Shown here: positions 8,166 through 19,318 of the stretch, in pieces
Layout of the letters: the number at the start of each line of letters is the position of its first letter
Position numbering within the stretch: position 1 is the stretch's first letter
Origin: Arthrobacter sp. AZCC_0090
GTDB taxonomy: Bacteria > Actinomycetota > Actinomycetes > Actinomycetales > Micrococcaceae
DNA: 47,535 bases
Reading direction: 5' to 3'
Assembly: GCF_014207375.1 (NCBI RefSeq)
Contig: NZ_JACHEE010000002.1
Span: forward strand, 536,011-583,545
Made by a program: the position numbers and the translations under genes
The notes under the pieces: model-generated
Told to the model about the DNA's origin: nothing
Database searches by the model: none
What the model saw: only the letters and a program-made list of their open reading frames with translations

Positions 8166-9275
8166 ATGGATGTTGACGTCGTCGTAGTCGGCGGAGGCGC
8201 AATGGGGTCGGCTGCCGCATGGCAGCTCGCACTTCGAGGACGATCGGTGGTCCTCCTCGAGCAGTTCAGGGAAGGGCACCACGTAGGCGCTTCCCACGGC
8301 GCGACGCGCAACTTCAACACCGCATACGCGGAGGATGACTACCTCGCCCTGGTCAGCGAAGCCAGGGGTCTCTGGGACGGGCTCGCCAAGGAGGCCGGAA
8401 CACGACTGTTGGACCTTGTGGGGCTGGCCAACCATGGCAACGTCGCCCGGCTCCGGGAAGTCCGCTCCGCACACGCGGAGCGAGGCATCGCAAGCCATTT
8501 CATCTCCGCCAAGGAAGCGGGAGAGCGCTGGCCGGGCATGGCCTTCCGAAGCGATGTTCTTTTCGTACCTGAATCGGGTCGCGTTCGTGCAGCCGAGGCA
8601 CTCAGGGTCCTTCGCACGTCGGCCGAGGCCCACGGTGCAAGGTTCGAGTATTCAACCCCGGTTCGCGACATCCGCGTTCTCGGCGATGATCGCGCCGTCG
8701 TCGTGACTGATTCACAAGAGATCACGGCGCACCGGGTAGTCGTCACGGCCGGTGCCTGGACCAGCAAGCTCGTCGGGACGCAGGTGCCCCTCCCCCGTCT
8801 GGTGGTCACCCAGGAGCAGCCTGCCCACTTCACACCCATCAACGGTTCACAGCTTTGGCCGAGCTTCAACCACGCTCCCGACCCCGGAGATCCCCATGAC
8901 GACTATTGGTACAGCCCCGTCTACGGGATGCTCACACCGGATGAAGGGGTCAAGGCAGGCTGGCATGGAGTGGGACCCGTCACGGATCCAGATGCCCGCA
9001 CGTTCCAACCTGAGCCGGTCCAGCTGGAGGCCCTCCGCCGCTACGCCCGTGAATGGCTGCCGGGTGTGGATGCCGAATCGGCGGTTCCCATCAGCTGCAC
9101 CTACACCAGCACGGCCAATGAAGACTTCGTGCTTGACCGTTTTGGTCCCCTGGTGATCGGTGCGGGCTTCTCCGGGCACGGCTTCAAATTCACCCCGGCA
9201 ATAGGCCGGGTGCTTGCCGACCTGGTCGACGGAATCGACGCGCCCCACCGTTTTTCCGGGCGAAGCCGTGCCTAG
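8166..9275 (+). CDS. Monomeric sarcosine oxidase / N-methyl-amino-acid oxidase-like flavoenzyme
   Basis: 369 residues. The N-terminal FAD-binding Rossmann motif is VVVVGGGAMGSAAAWQLALRG, followed by E32 of the ribose-binding acidic position and the GASHGATRNF segment typical of MSOX/SolA enzymes. Near the C-terminus SCTYTSTANEDFVLD supplies the conserved Cys to which FAD is covalently attached in this family. IGAGFSGHGFKFTPAIG is the closing FAD motif. The predicted reaction is oxidative N-demethylation of a secondary amine such as sarcosine, N-methyltryptophan or a relative, giving formaldehyde and H2O2. Substrate cannot be read from sequence. The gene lies downstream of the GlxA-type regulator and ends at a strong bidirectional hairpin. 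Confidence 0.88.
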   Translation: MDVDVVVVGGGAMGSAAAWQLALRGRSVVLLEQFREGHHVGASHGATRNFNTAYAEDDYLALVSEARGLWDGLAKEAGTRLLDLVGLANHGNVARLREVRSAHAERGIASHFISAKEAGERWPGMAFRSDVLFVPESGRVRAAEALRVLRTSAEAHGARFEYSTPVRDIRVLGDDRAVVVTDSQEITAHRVVVTAGAWTSKLVGTQVPLPRLVVTQEQPAHFTPINGSQLWPSFNHAPDPGDPHDDYWYSPVYGMLTPDEGVKAGWHGVGPVTDPDARTFQPEPVQLEALRRYAREWLPGVDAESAVPISCTYTSTANEDFVLDRFGPLVIGAGFSGHGFKFTPAIGRVLADLVDGIDAPHRFSGRSRA

Positions 9276-9281
9276 ACGCAA

Positions 9282-9330
9282 CTAGCCCGCGGTGATTGTC
9301 GTTCTCAAAACGACAATCATCGCGGGCTAG
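9282..9330. terminator. Bidirectional hairpin terminator, GTCGTT-CTCAA-AACGAC family
   Basis: 22-bp arms with one mismatch: CTAGCCCGCGG...TTGTCGTT, loop CTCAA, AACGACAATC...CGCGGGCTAG. It sits between convergent genes (oxidase and icd). A related palindrome occurs at 25501-25566, so this belongs to a dispersed repeat family. Confidence 0.85.
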
Positions 9331-9350
9331 CTGGGCGAGGAGCGCGGGCG

Positions 9351-11759
<2,409 letters not shown>

Positions 11760-11780
11760 TCATCGATTGGCAGGACAATC

Positions 11781-12776
11781 ATGACAAAGAAATCACTCCC
11801 CATCACCGGTCTCCTGAGCCTCCTTACCTTCGCCGTTTTGACCCTCTGCTCCGCAGGAGGGGCGGCAGCTGCCGCTCCCCTTCGTGCGGCTTCGAGTTAC
11901 GCAGCGCCTGGGACGCAGCAACTCGTCGGCCTGGCAACGGCAAACACCGACCCCACAGGGTATTGGACTCCTGAACGGATGCGAACAGCAATCCCGGGTG
12001 ATGTCCTCGCAGGGAAAGCCCTCGCGCGAGCCGCAGCCTCCGGAGTTACTAATGGCACCGTCGAATCGGGGCCGCCCGTGAAGATCGCCGGTGCCGCCAA
12101 AGCAGGCAGCCCGAGCCTTCACCAAAATGAAGACCCCATTGACCACGTTGGCAAAGTCTTCTTCACTATGGGACTCTTCGCTTACGTCTGCTCCGGCAAC
12201 GTCGTCGTGTCGGAGAATGACAGCACGGTGGCTACTGCGGGCCACTGCGTCAACGAGGGTCCCGGAGCGTTTGTCCGGAATTTCGTCTTCGTTCCGGCCT
12301 ATCTCAACGGCACGGCTCCCTACGGTATTTGGCCGGCCAAAGCCCTTTACACCACCGCGCAGTGGCGGACCGCAGGCGATATCCGCTATGACACCGGCTT
12401 CGCGGTCACTGCCTCGGTGAACGGCAAGCACCTGGCCGACGTCGTTGGCGCGTCCGGAGTGGAGTTCAGCATCGAGCGGGGCCTGAACTACCAGGCTTTT
12501 GGCTACCCTGCCGCCCCACCGTTTGACGGCCAATCACTGAAGAGTTGCTCGGGTGACGCCGCCAAGGATCCCATCAATCCGCAGTTCCGGGCGCAAGGAA
12601 TCCCCTGCGACATGACCGGAGGATCATCGGGCGGCCCGTGGATGGTCGACTCCGGTCGGGATTCCTACCAAAACTCCATTACGAGCTACGGCTACCCCGG
12701 CGGCCCGGCCGTGATCTACGGGCCTTATTGGGGCTCCGTTATCCGGGAGGCCTACGAACTGGCATCCACATCCTGA
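11781..12776 (+). CDS. Secreted trypsin-like serine protease (copy 1)
   Basis: 331 residues. Signal peptide at residues 1-32 (MTKK basic start, hydrophobic core, AAA cleavage region), then a pro-region with YWTPERM at 71-77 that the second copy shares. The chymotrypsin-fold triad is visible: His155 in TAGHC, Asp204 in YDTGFAV, Ser283 in GGSSGGPW. Cys pairs flank the His and Ser loops. The frame can be opened 10 codons earlier, but ATG 11781 has AGGA 8 nt ahead. It is probably exported by Sec, activated by pro-peptide removal and active outside the cell. The V8/glutamyl-endopeptidase-like branch is the nearest I recognise; the cleavage preference cannot be read. Confidence 0.9.
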   Translation: MTKKSLPITGLLSLLTFAVLTLCSAGGAAAAAPLRAASSYAAPGTQQLVGLATANTDPTGYWTPERMRTAIPGDVLAGKALARAAASGVTNGTVESGPPVKIAGAAKAGSPSLHQNEDPIDHVGKVFFTMGLFAYVCSGNVVVSENDSTVATAGHCVNEGPGAFVRNFVFVPAYLNGTAPYGIWPAKALYTTAQWRTAGDIRYDTGFAVTASVNGKHLADVVGASGVEFSIERGLNYQAFGYPAAPPFDGQSLKSCSGDAAKDPINPQFRAQGIPCDMTGGSSGGPWMVDSGRDSYQNSITSYGYPGGPAVIYGPYWGSVIREAYELASTS

Positions 12777-12812
12777 ATCGCCTGGCAGAAAGGTATCCAC
12801 AGAATTCACAAC

Positions 12813-12852
12813 TAGTCAAAAATGAAAGTCAAATCTCACAAAATTTGACTAA
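12813..12852. promoter_or_regulatory. Nested AGTCAAA inverted repeat upstream of protease 2
   Basis: This AT-rich intergenic island contains TAGTCAAA (12813-12820), AGTCAAAT (12827-12834) and the inverted ATTTGACTA (12843-12851). The boxes form nested inverted repeats about 100 bp before the GTG start of the second protease. They look like a regulator site overlapping a promoter; TACAAT (12859-12864) could be a -10. No regulator is identified. Confidence 0.4.
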
Positions 12853-12949
12853 TCTATTTACAATAGTGTCACAGCTTGGGTAGTTTCGGTTCCGTCAGTC
12901 GGCGGCCACCACAAACCGGCCGCCTTAACTTTCGAAAGCTAGGACAATT

Positions 12950-13981
12950 GTGACGAGAACCAAAACCCTGGCCACAAGCCTGTTGAGCCTTTCCGCCGCC
13001 GCATTGCTCGCCTTGGGAACCGGCAGCGGAGCCACCGCGGCTCCGCCCGCCGGCCACGGCACGGACGCCTCGGCTGTCAGCAGCCAATCGCCGTCGGACA
13101 GCAATACGGCGGACTATTGGACTCCTGAACGCATGAAGAGCGCCGTCTCCGGCGACGTCCTGGCGGACAAGGCGCTCGCTCGCGGACAAGCCAAAGTGGG
13201 CCCTGCCGATCTCCAGGTTTCACCCGACCTGATATTTCCCGAGCTTGCACGCACCGTGGCTATCGATGGCCAGAAAGCCACCAGCATGGCAGCGCAGTCC
13301 CCCACCGTGGATCGCAAGGCCAACGCCAGTGAAAGCCCGGTCCCCAACATCGGAAAAGTGTTCTTCACTCTGGGCGGCGTGAACTATGTCTGCTCCGGTA
13401 ATTCCGTCACCTCCGCCAACCAGAGCACGGTGTCCACTGCCGGCCATTGCCTGAACGAGGGCCCCGGGGCGTTCGCCACCAACTTCACGTTCGTTCCTGC
13501 CTACCTGAATGGTGCGGCTCCGTATGGCAAGTGGACGGCCAAAGCGCTGTACACCACCAGCCAGTGGTCCTCGAGCGGGGACATGCAGTACGACACCGGC
13601 TTCGCCGTCATGAACACCCTCAACGGGCAGAAGCTCTCAGCCGTGGTGGGCGCGTCCGGAGTCCAGTTCAATGCCGCCCGCGGACTGACATACAAATCGT
13701 TCGGCTATCCCGCAGCGTCCCCGTTCAACGGCGAGTCACTCAAAAGCTGCTCCGGCACGGCCACCAATGATCCCTACAACCCCCAGTACAACACCCAGGG
13801 AATCCCGTGCAATATGACAGGTGGCTCCTCCGGTGGCCCGTGGTTCATTGGCACCAGCTCCAGCGGATACCAGAACTCCGTGAACAGCTACGGATACGGG
13901 AGCAACTCCACCAAGATGTGCGGCCCGTACTGGGGCACTGTCATCCAGGGCACGTACCAGACCGCGTCCTCAGCGCCGTAA
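12950..13981 (+). CDS. Secreted trypsin-like serine protease (copy 2)
   Basis: 343 residues, closely related to the preceding gene over its whole length. It starts with GTG and has a signal peptide ending near residue 31 (GSGATAAPP). The pro-region carries YWTPERMKSAVSGDVLADKAL, nearly the same as copy 1. The triad is His166 (TAGHC), Asp215 (YDTGFAV), Ser294 (GGSSGGPW). It is longer in the pro-region by an insert around residues 80-125. The C-terminal part is Gly/Ser/Tyr-rich (YGYGSNSTKMCGPYWG) and has an extra Cys. The tandem arrangement and shared pro-motif indicate duplication of a secreted protease, each copy with its own upstream region. A double hairpin follows. Confidence 0.9.
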   Translation: MTRTKTLATSLLSLSAAALLALGTGSGATAAPPAGHGTDASAVSSQSPSDSNTADYWTPERMKSAVSGDVLADKALARGQAKVGPADLQVSPDLIFPELARTVAIDGQKATSMAAQSPTVDRKANASESPVPNIGKVFFTLGGVNYVCSGNSVTSANQSTVSTAGHCLNEGPGAFATNFTFVPAYLNGAAPYGKWTAKALYTTSQWSSSGDMQYDTGFAVMNTLNGQKLSAVVGASGVQFNAARGLTYKSFGYPAASPFNGESLKSCSGTATNDPYNPQYNTQGIPCNMTGGSSGGPWFIGTSSSGYQNSVNSYGYGSNSTKMCGPYWGTVIQGTYQTASSAP

Positions 13982-13997
13982 CCTCCACCATCCCCCG

Positions 13998-14105
13998 GAC
14001 ATGCCCCCTGTTCGCTCCCAGGACTGGACATATTGCGAATATGTCCAGTCCTGGCCACAAAAAATGGACATGTCCTCCCGGGAAGGGAGGGCATGTCCAT
14101 TTTTA
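13998..14105. repeat. GGACAT-rich palindromic repeat element A, bidirectional terminator
   Basis: Contains CATGCCCCCTGTTCGC (14000-14015), a perfect 16-bp stem around loop TGCGA (14018-14054) and a second hairpin of 20-bp arms with one mismatch (14060-14104) starting AAAAATGGACATG and ending CATGTCCATTTTT. The A-tract and T-tract flanks make it an intrinsic terminator on both strands between convergent genes. The same 16-mer opens element B at 19175. Confidence 0.85.
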
Positions 14106-14121
14106 GGTGGAGCGTTTGGAC

Positions 14122-15792
14122 TTAGTGGAAGAAGTGGCGTGCTCCCGTGAAGTACATCGTGATGCCGGCAGCGTTGGCCGCGGCGATGACTTCCTCGTCG
14201 CGGACTGACCCGCCAGGCTGGACGACGGCGCGGACACCGGCGTCGATCAGGATCTGCAGGCCATCGGCGAACGGGAAGAACGCGTCGGAAGCGGCCACGG
14301 CACCACGGGCACGCTCGGGTGCGCCCGTCGCGGAGGCGTTGGACGCGCCGCCAGCACCTTCGACGTCGGACTCCACCTGGACGCCCAAGGTGTTGGCGCG
14401 CTCAACGGCCAGCTTGCAGGAGTCCAGGCGGTTGACCTGGCCCATGCCGATGCCCACTGCGGCGCCGTTGTTGGCCAGGAGGATCGCGTTGGATTTGGCG
14501 GCGCGGCAAGCGGTCCACGCGAACGCGAGGTCGGCCAGTGTGGCGTCGTCGGCAGCTTCGCCTGCGGCGAGGGTCCAGTTGGCGGGGTTGTCGCCGTCGG
14601 CGTCAACCTTGTCGGCTTGCTGGACGAGGACGCCGCCCGAAACCTGGCGGATCTCCGTTGGGTAGCGGCCGTAGCCGTCCGGCAGGGCCAGCAGGCGGAT
14701 GTTCTTCTTCTTGGAGAGGATTTCAACGGCTTCCGGCTCGAAGCCCGGGGCGATAACAACCTCGGTGAAGATCCCGGCCACCGTCTGGGCCATACCCGCC
14801 GTAACGATGCTGTTGGCCGCGATGACGCCGCCGAAAGCGGACACCGGGTCACAAGCGTGGGCCTTGGCGTGGGCGTCGGCAATGGGGTCGTCGGCATCGG
14901 CGGAACCAACGGCCACGCCGCACGGGTTGGCGTGCTTGATGATGGCGACAGCTGGCTCCGAGAAGTCGAAGGCCGCGCGCAGGGCAGCGTCGGCGTCGAC
15001 GAAGTTGTTGTAGCTCATGGCCTTGCCGTGCAGCTGGTCGGCCTGGGCGATGCCGGCGGGTGCCGCCTTGTCCACGTAGAGGGCGGCCTGCTGGTGCGGG
15101 TTTTCGCCGTAGCGCAGGACCTCGGAGCGTTCCAGGGCTAGGCCGGCGTAGGCGGGCCAGTCGATGACGCCGTCGCCGTCTTCATCGAGGAACTGGCTGG
15201 CGGTCCAGGTGGCGACGGCGGTGTCGTACGTCGCGGTGTGGGCGAAAGCCTTGGCGGCCAGGCGGCGGCGGGTCTTCAGGTCGAAGCCACCGGCAGCGGC
15301 GGCTTCCACGACGGCGCCGTAGAAGTTCGGGTCAACAACGATCGCGACGGCGGCGTGGTTCTTGGCGGCCGAACGCACCATGGCGGGGCCTCCGATGTCG
15401 ATCTGCTCGACGACGTCGTCCTGGGCCGCGCCGGAACGGACCGTCTCCACGAAGGGGTAGAGGTTGACCACGACGAGGTCGAACGGCTCGATCTCCATCT
15501 TGGCGAGCGTTTCCATGTGCGCAGGAACGCGGCGATCGGCCAAGATGCCACCGTGCACGCGCGGGTGCAAGGTCTTGACGCGGCCGTCGAGCATCTCCGG
15601 GGAACCGGTGACCTCTTCGACTTCCTTGACCGGAATACCGGCTGCGGCAATCCTCTTCGCGGTGGAGCCGGTGGAGACGATGGCGACACCTGCTGCGTGC
15701 AGGCCCTTCGCGAGCTCCTCCAGCCCCGTCTTGTCGTATACCGAGATCAGTGCACGGCGGATGGGAACACGGTCAAGCTGCGTCAAGCTCAC
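14122..15792 (-). CDS. purH: Bifunctional AICAR transformylase / IMP cyclohydrolase
   Basis: 556 residues, standard PurH length. The N-terminal MGS-like cyclohydrolase part shows [54 protein letters not shown] and VNLYPF. The C-terminal transformylase part shows [14 protein letters not shown], the catalytic KHANPCG and a final TGARHFFH. It carries out the last two steps of de novo purine synthesis. The start is GTG 15792 with GGAG 7 nt upstream. The same frame happens to stay open far upstream across the opposite-strand kinase gene, but nothing PurH-like lies there. PurN, its usual neighbour, lies 3.5 kb away with a foreign-looking operon between. Confidence 0.97.
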   Translation of the reverse strand: MSLTQLDRVPIRRALISVYDKTGLEELAKGLHAAGVAIVSTGSTAKRIAAAGIPVKEVEEVTGSPEMLDGRVKTLHPRVHGGILADRRVPAHMETLAKMEIEPFDLVVVNLYPFVETVRSGAAQDDVVEQIDIGGPAMVRSAAKNHAAVAIVVDPNFYGAVVEAAAAGGFDLKTRRRLAAKAFAHTATYDTAVATWTASQFLDEDGDGVIDWPAYAGLALERSEVLRYGENPHQQAALYVDKAAPAGIAQADQLHGKAMSYNNFVDADAALRAAFDFSEPAVAIIKHANPCGVAVGSADADDPIADAHAKAHACDPVSAFGGVIAANSIVTAGMAQTVAGIFTEVVIAPGFEPEAVEILSKKKNIRLLALPDGYGRYPTEIRQVSGGVLVQQADKVDADGDNPANWTLAAGEAADDATLADLAFAWTACRAAKSNAILLANNGAAVGIGMGQVNRLDSCKLAVERANTLGVQVESDVEGAGGASNASATGAPERARGAVAASDAFFPFADGLQILIDAGVRAVVQPGGSVRDEEVIAAANAAGITMYFTGARHFFH

Positions 15793-15912
15793 AAAAGTCT
15801 CCGTCTTATTTCGCGGGATTCCACGGTTGCTGGGGATACGCACGAGTTTATCGTGTTGTGGCTCCTCTTCGTTTTTCGAGACGTGCGGCCTCCCACAACA
15901 TAGGGTTGGGCC

Positions 15913-16839
15913 ATGGAATCCGCGGATGCGATTTTGGTGGCCGACGTTGGCAAGAGCCGATGCCGGGTTGAACTCAGGCAGGGCGATCAGGTGTTGGGCT
16001 CGGCGGACCAGCAGGGCTTTCCTGGATTGGGCATGGACAATGGGGCCCGGTTCGCCTTCGAGCTGCTCGCGGACACTGCTGCCATGCTGCCTGGAGGGCT
16101 TCCGGCCGGTTCTTTGCGGGGAATCGGCGCCGCCGTAGCCGGGGTCGAGGCCTCCGCAGCGAACTCCCACGAACTCGCCGTCCTGCTTTCCGGACGCTTC
16201 AAAGTCCCCGCAGCGGTCCTCTCGGATGCCACGGCTGCCCAGCTCGGCGCCTTGAACGGCGCTCCCGGGACCGTGCTGATTGTGGGCACCGGAGCTGTTG
16301 CCTTCCGCTTTGACGACGACGGGACCCTGCACCGCGCCGACGGTTGGGGACCGCTGTTGGGCGATCTGGGAAGCGGCCGATGGATCGGCCAGCAGGGTCT
16401 CCAGGCCGCACTTCAAGCGCACGACGGCGGCCCGGCCACTTCGTTGCTCGTCGCGGCGGCCGCACTGGCTGGCTCGCCCGCGCAGCTCCCTGCCTGGCTC
16501 GCCGAGTCCGCGAACCCGGCCCGGACGATGGCGCGTTTCACGCCCGCCGTACTGCGGGAAGCGGAGGCGGGAGACGCCGTCGCACGCGGCATTTTGGACG
16601 AAGCGTGCAGTCTTCTCGGGAACACCGTTTCCCTCGCGTCCGGGGACACGAAACAAGTGGCCCTTCTCGGCGGCGTGGTGAAATCGGAGTTCTTTGCCGG
16701 GCTCTTGCACAACACCCTCGCTTCGGCTGGGATTGAGGTGGTTGCGGCGCTCGGCGATGGCATGGACGGCGCCGCCCTCGCAGCGAACCGCCGCGGGCTC
16801 CTTCAGGAAAGGTACATCCACCGTGACGGAACAGTCTGA
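15913..16839 (+). CDS. BadF/BadG-family sugar kinase (N-acetylglucosamine / N-acetylmuramic acid kinase)
   Basis: 308 residues with the ASKHA ATPase fold: phosphate-1 motif [22 protein letters not shown], a second phosphate loop [13 protein letters not shown], and [20 protein letters not shown], typical of NAGK/BadF-type GlcNAc kinases. [11 protein letters not shown] is the adenosine motif. It phosphorylates an amino sugar in the cytosol. The reading frame runs 17 bp into murQ, which makes 6-phosphorylation of N-acetylmuramic acid (as in the MurK kinases of the same superfamily) the likely physiological role. GlcNAc could be a second substrate. Exact specificity is inference from the operon. 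Confidence 0.85.
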   Translation: MESADAILVADVGKSRCRVELRQGDQVLGSADQQGFPGLGMDNGARFAFELLADTAAMLPGGLPAGSLRGIGAAVAGVEASAANSHELAVLLSGRFKVPAAVLSDATAAQLGALNGAPGTVLIVGTGAVAFRFDDDGTLHRADGWGPLLGDLGSGRWIGQQGLQAALQAHDGGPATSLLVAAAALAGSPAQLPAWLAESANPARTMARFTPAVLREAEAGDAVARGILDEACSLLGNTVSLASGDTKQVALLGGVVKSEFFAGLLHNTLASAGIEVVAALGDGMDGAALAANRRGLLQERYIHRDGTV

Positions 16840-17797
16840 CGCAGCATCCCCTGATTCTCCCGGTTCTATCAGTGGCGACCGGCTCAAGGAGCTCCGCTCC
16901 GAGCTCGCAGGCCTGCAGACTGAAGCGGCATCGCCCGCGCTCAGTGAACTGGACACCATGGGCACAGCCGAGCTCGTCGCCGCGATGAACGAGCAGAACC
17001 GCGGAGTTCCGGCCGCCGTCGAACAAGTGAGCGAGCAGATCGCCGCTGTGGTCGACGCCGTTGCGGAACGCCTCGCCGGCGGCGGCCGGCTGATCTACGT
17101 CGGCGCCGGAACGGCCGGGCGTCTCGGGGTGTTGGACGCAAGCGAATGCCCGCCCACCTTCGGCACTCCCCCGGGACTCGTCGTCGGGATCATTGCGGGC
17201 GGCACCCAGGCTATCCAGAAACCAGTGGAATACGCCGAGGACAACGCCACAGCCGGAGCCCGCGACCTGCACGACATCGGCGTGACCGAGGCGGACGCCG
17301 TCGTCGGGATTTCGGCTTCGGGACGCACGCCGTACGTGATCGGGGCGCTCGAGGAGGCCCGCAGTCGTGGGGCGTTCACCGCGTCGCTCGCCTGCAACCA
17401 CGATTCACCCATCAGCAAATTGGCCGACGTGGCGATCGACGTGGTGGTCGGCCCGGAGTTCGTTGCCGGTTCCACGCGGCTGAAAGCCGGCACTGCGCAA
17501 AAACTCGTCCTCAACATGATCAGCACCCTCTCCATGGTCAAGCTCGGCAAGACGTACGGAAACCTGATGGTGGATCTGCGCGCCACGAACAATAAACTCC
17601 TCGCGAGGTCCCAGCGGACCATCCAACATGCCACTGGTGTGGACGCGGAGACGGCGATTCGAGCGTTGGATTCCGTGGGGGGTTCGGTCAAGGCGGCCAT
17701 CCTGGTGGTGCTGACGGGCATCGATCCCGGGCAGGCGAAGAGTGCCCTGGACGAGGCCGGGGGCTTCCTGCGAAAGGCGATCCAAAAGCACGGATAG
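16823..17797 (+). CDS. murQ: N-acetylmuramic acid 6-phosphate etherase
   Basis: 324 residues with a SIS domain. The MurQ signature is continuous: [104 protein letters not shown] and the [11 protein letters not shown] segment. It cleaves the lactyl ether of MurNAc-6-P to give GlcNAc-6-P and D-lactate. The chosen GTG 16823 is the family start, with AGGAAAGG 11 nt ahead. The 17-bp overlap with the kinase gene suggests translational coupling. The same frame stays open as far as 16694 but overlaps the kinase too deeply. Confidence 0.96.
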   Translation: MTEQSDAASPDSPGSISGDRLKELRSELAGLQTEAASPALSELDTMGTAELVAAMNEQNRGVPAAVEQVSEQIAAVVDAVAERLAGGGRLIYVGAGTAGRLGVLDASECPPTFGTPPGLVVGIIAGGTQAIQKPVEYAEDNATAGARDLHDIGVTEADAVVGISASGRTPYVIGALEEARSRGAFTASLACNHDSPISKLADVAIDVVVGPEFVAGSTRLKAGTAQKLVLNMISTLSMVKLGKTYGNLMVDLRATNNKLLARSQRTIQHATGVDAETAIRALDSVGGSVKAAILVVLTGIDPGQAKSALDEAGGFLRKAIQKHG

Positions 17798-17820
17798 AGT
17801 TTTCCCCGGAGGTAGGGGAA

Positions 17821-19173
17821 ATGAACACGTACACAACCGTCCCGAGCGGCGAGCAGGTGGTCCAGGAGCTGCCGTGGCGGTGGAAGGTCCAAGGCCGGAT
17901 CTTCCTGATCGGCGGCTTGGGCTTCATGTTCGATGCGTGGGACGTGACCCTCAACGGCATTCTCATTCCACTGCTTTCCAAACACTGGTCGCTGCTACCC
18001 GCCGACGCCGGATGGATCGGCACCGCCAACCTGATCGGCATGGCTCTGGGCGCCTTCGCTTGGGGCACCGTCGCGGACACGATCGGCCGGAAGAGGGCAT
18101 TCACCGCTACCCTGCTGATCTTCTCCATCTTCACCGTGCTGGGAGCATTTGCCCCGGACATCGTGTGGTTCTGCGTCTTCCGCTTCATGGCCGGTTTCGG
18201 GCTAGGCGGCTGCATTCCCGTGGACTATGCGTTGGTGGGTGAATTCACGCCACGGAAGCAACGCGGCAACGTGCTCACCGCCATGGACGGTTGGTGGCCC
18301 GTGGGCGCCGCCCTGTGCGGCTTCATTTCGGCCGGACTCATTGCAGCCTTGGCGGATTGGCGCCTGACCATGCTCGTGATGGTTTTGCCTGCCCTTCTGG
18401 TCTTCTGGGTCAGGCGGAGCGTGCCCGAATCCCCGCTCTTCCTCATCCGCAAAGGCCGGCGCCAAGAGGCCGCCGAGGTCATTGACCGTCTCGTCTTGGC
18501 CACGGGGGCGGAGCCGCGCGCCTACAGTCTGCCCGCGCCCCAAGACACACCGCGTCTCTCGGCCGGGAGCGCGTGGCGGCAGTTGCGGCGCCTCTGGCAA
18601 TTCAATTGGAAGATCACGACGGCGGCCTGGGCCCTGTTCTTCAGCATCCTTCTGGTTTACTACTTGAGCTTGACCTGGATGCCGCGGATTCTGATCGGTG
18701 CCGGTTTCGAGGAGTACAAGGCCTTCGTCACGACAGCCGGGATGGCCGCCGTCGGGCTCCTGGGCGTGGTGGTAGCCGCAGTTCTGGTTGAGCGGGTAGG
18801 CCGCAAATGGATCCTGGCCATGACCGGGCCGTTATCGGCATTGACCTTGGTGATCGTTTCCCTGGTGGTGGACATTCCCGACGCCGCGGTGTTCTGGCTG
18901 CTGGCGTTTGGCTTCGTTGTCCAGGTGGCTATCCCAGTGCTCTACGCTTACGTGTCTGAGCTCTACCCCACCGAGCTGAGGGGCTCCGGATTCGGCTGGG
19001 CGTCCACGTTCTCACGGATTGGAGCGGGCATCGGACCGCTCGTGTTCGCCTCGTATTTCTGGCCCGAGTTTGGCCTGGCCACGTCCTTCGCCTTGGCCGG
19101 CGGGCTGATTGTGCTGTCGGTGCTATGGATGGCGTTGTTTGCCCCGGAGACCAAACAGCGCGAACTCCACTGA
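17821..19173 (+). CDS. MFS transporter, sugar-porter-like, of the MurNAc operon
   Basis: 450 residues with 12 predicted membrane segments. The first helix pair carries FMFDAWDVTLNGILIPLL; the loop 2-3 motif is GTVADTIGRKRAF; PESPLFLIRKGR ends helix 6; the second-half signature is ERVGRKW and the tail is PTELRGSGFGW. It belongs to the sugar-porter / SV2-like group of the major facilitator superfamily. ATG 17821 has GGAGG 9 nt upstream and only 23 bp separate it from murQ, so it is the third gene of that operon. Import of MurNAc or another muropeptide sugar by proton symport is the natural proposal, since no PTS permease is present. The substrate is unproven. Confidence 0.88.
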   Translation: MNTYTTVPSGEQVVQELPWRWKVQGRIFLIGGLGFMFDAWDVTLNGILIPLLSKHWSLLPADAGWIGTANLIGMALGAFAWGTVADTIGRKRAFTATLLIFSIFTVLGAFAPDIVWFCVFRFMAGFGLGGCIPVDYALVGEFTPRKQRGNVLTAMDGWWPVGAALCGFISAGLIAALADWRLTMLVMVLPALLVFWVRRSVPESPLFLIRKGRRQEAAEVIDRLVLATGAEPRAYSLPAPQDTPRLSAGSAWRQLRRLWQFNWKITTAAWALFFSILLVYYLSLTWMPRILIGAGFEEYKAFVTTAGMAAVGLLGVVVAAVLVERVGRKWILAMTGPLSALTLVIVSLVVDIPDAAVFWLLAFGFVVQVAIPVLYAYVSELYPTELRGSGFGWASTFSRIGAGIGPLVFASYFWPEFGLATSFALAGGLIVLSVLWMALFAPETKQRELH

Positions 19174-19312
19174 GCATGCCCCCTGTTCGCAGCAACGAGT
19201 GGACATAACAGCAATATGTCCTGTCGCAGCGGCCAACGCTGGACATGTCCCCCGGAGAGTTTTGCGCATGTCCATTCCTGGCAGGCAACAGTGGACATGT
19301 CCCCCCGGAGAG
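19174..19312. repeat. GGACATGTCC repeat element B, between convergent genes
   Basis: Begins with the same CATGCCCCCTGTTCGC 16-mer as element A (here 19175-19190). It contains GTGGACATA...TATGTCC, GGACATGTCC at 19241, a GCATGTCC box, and a second GGACATGTCC at 19293. Two near-identical blocks GGACATGTCCCCCGGAGAG (19241-19259 and 19293-19312) are in direct orientation. Stems are less perfect than in element A. It probably terminates the MFS and purN transcripts. Confidence 0.8.
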
Positions 19313-19318
19313 CCGGGC

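Noticed and set aside
9282..9330. Long palindrome as a phage attachment or recombination site
   Set aside because: It sits between convergent genes, has the form of a terminator, and no integrase or prophage genes are nearby.
15793..16965. Long upstream in-frame extension of purH
   Set aside because: The frame stays open antisense to the sugar kinase, a side effect of GC-rich codon bias. PurH similarity begins at GTG 15792 with a good ribosome-binding site.
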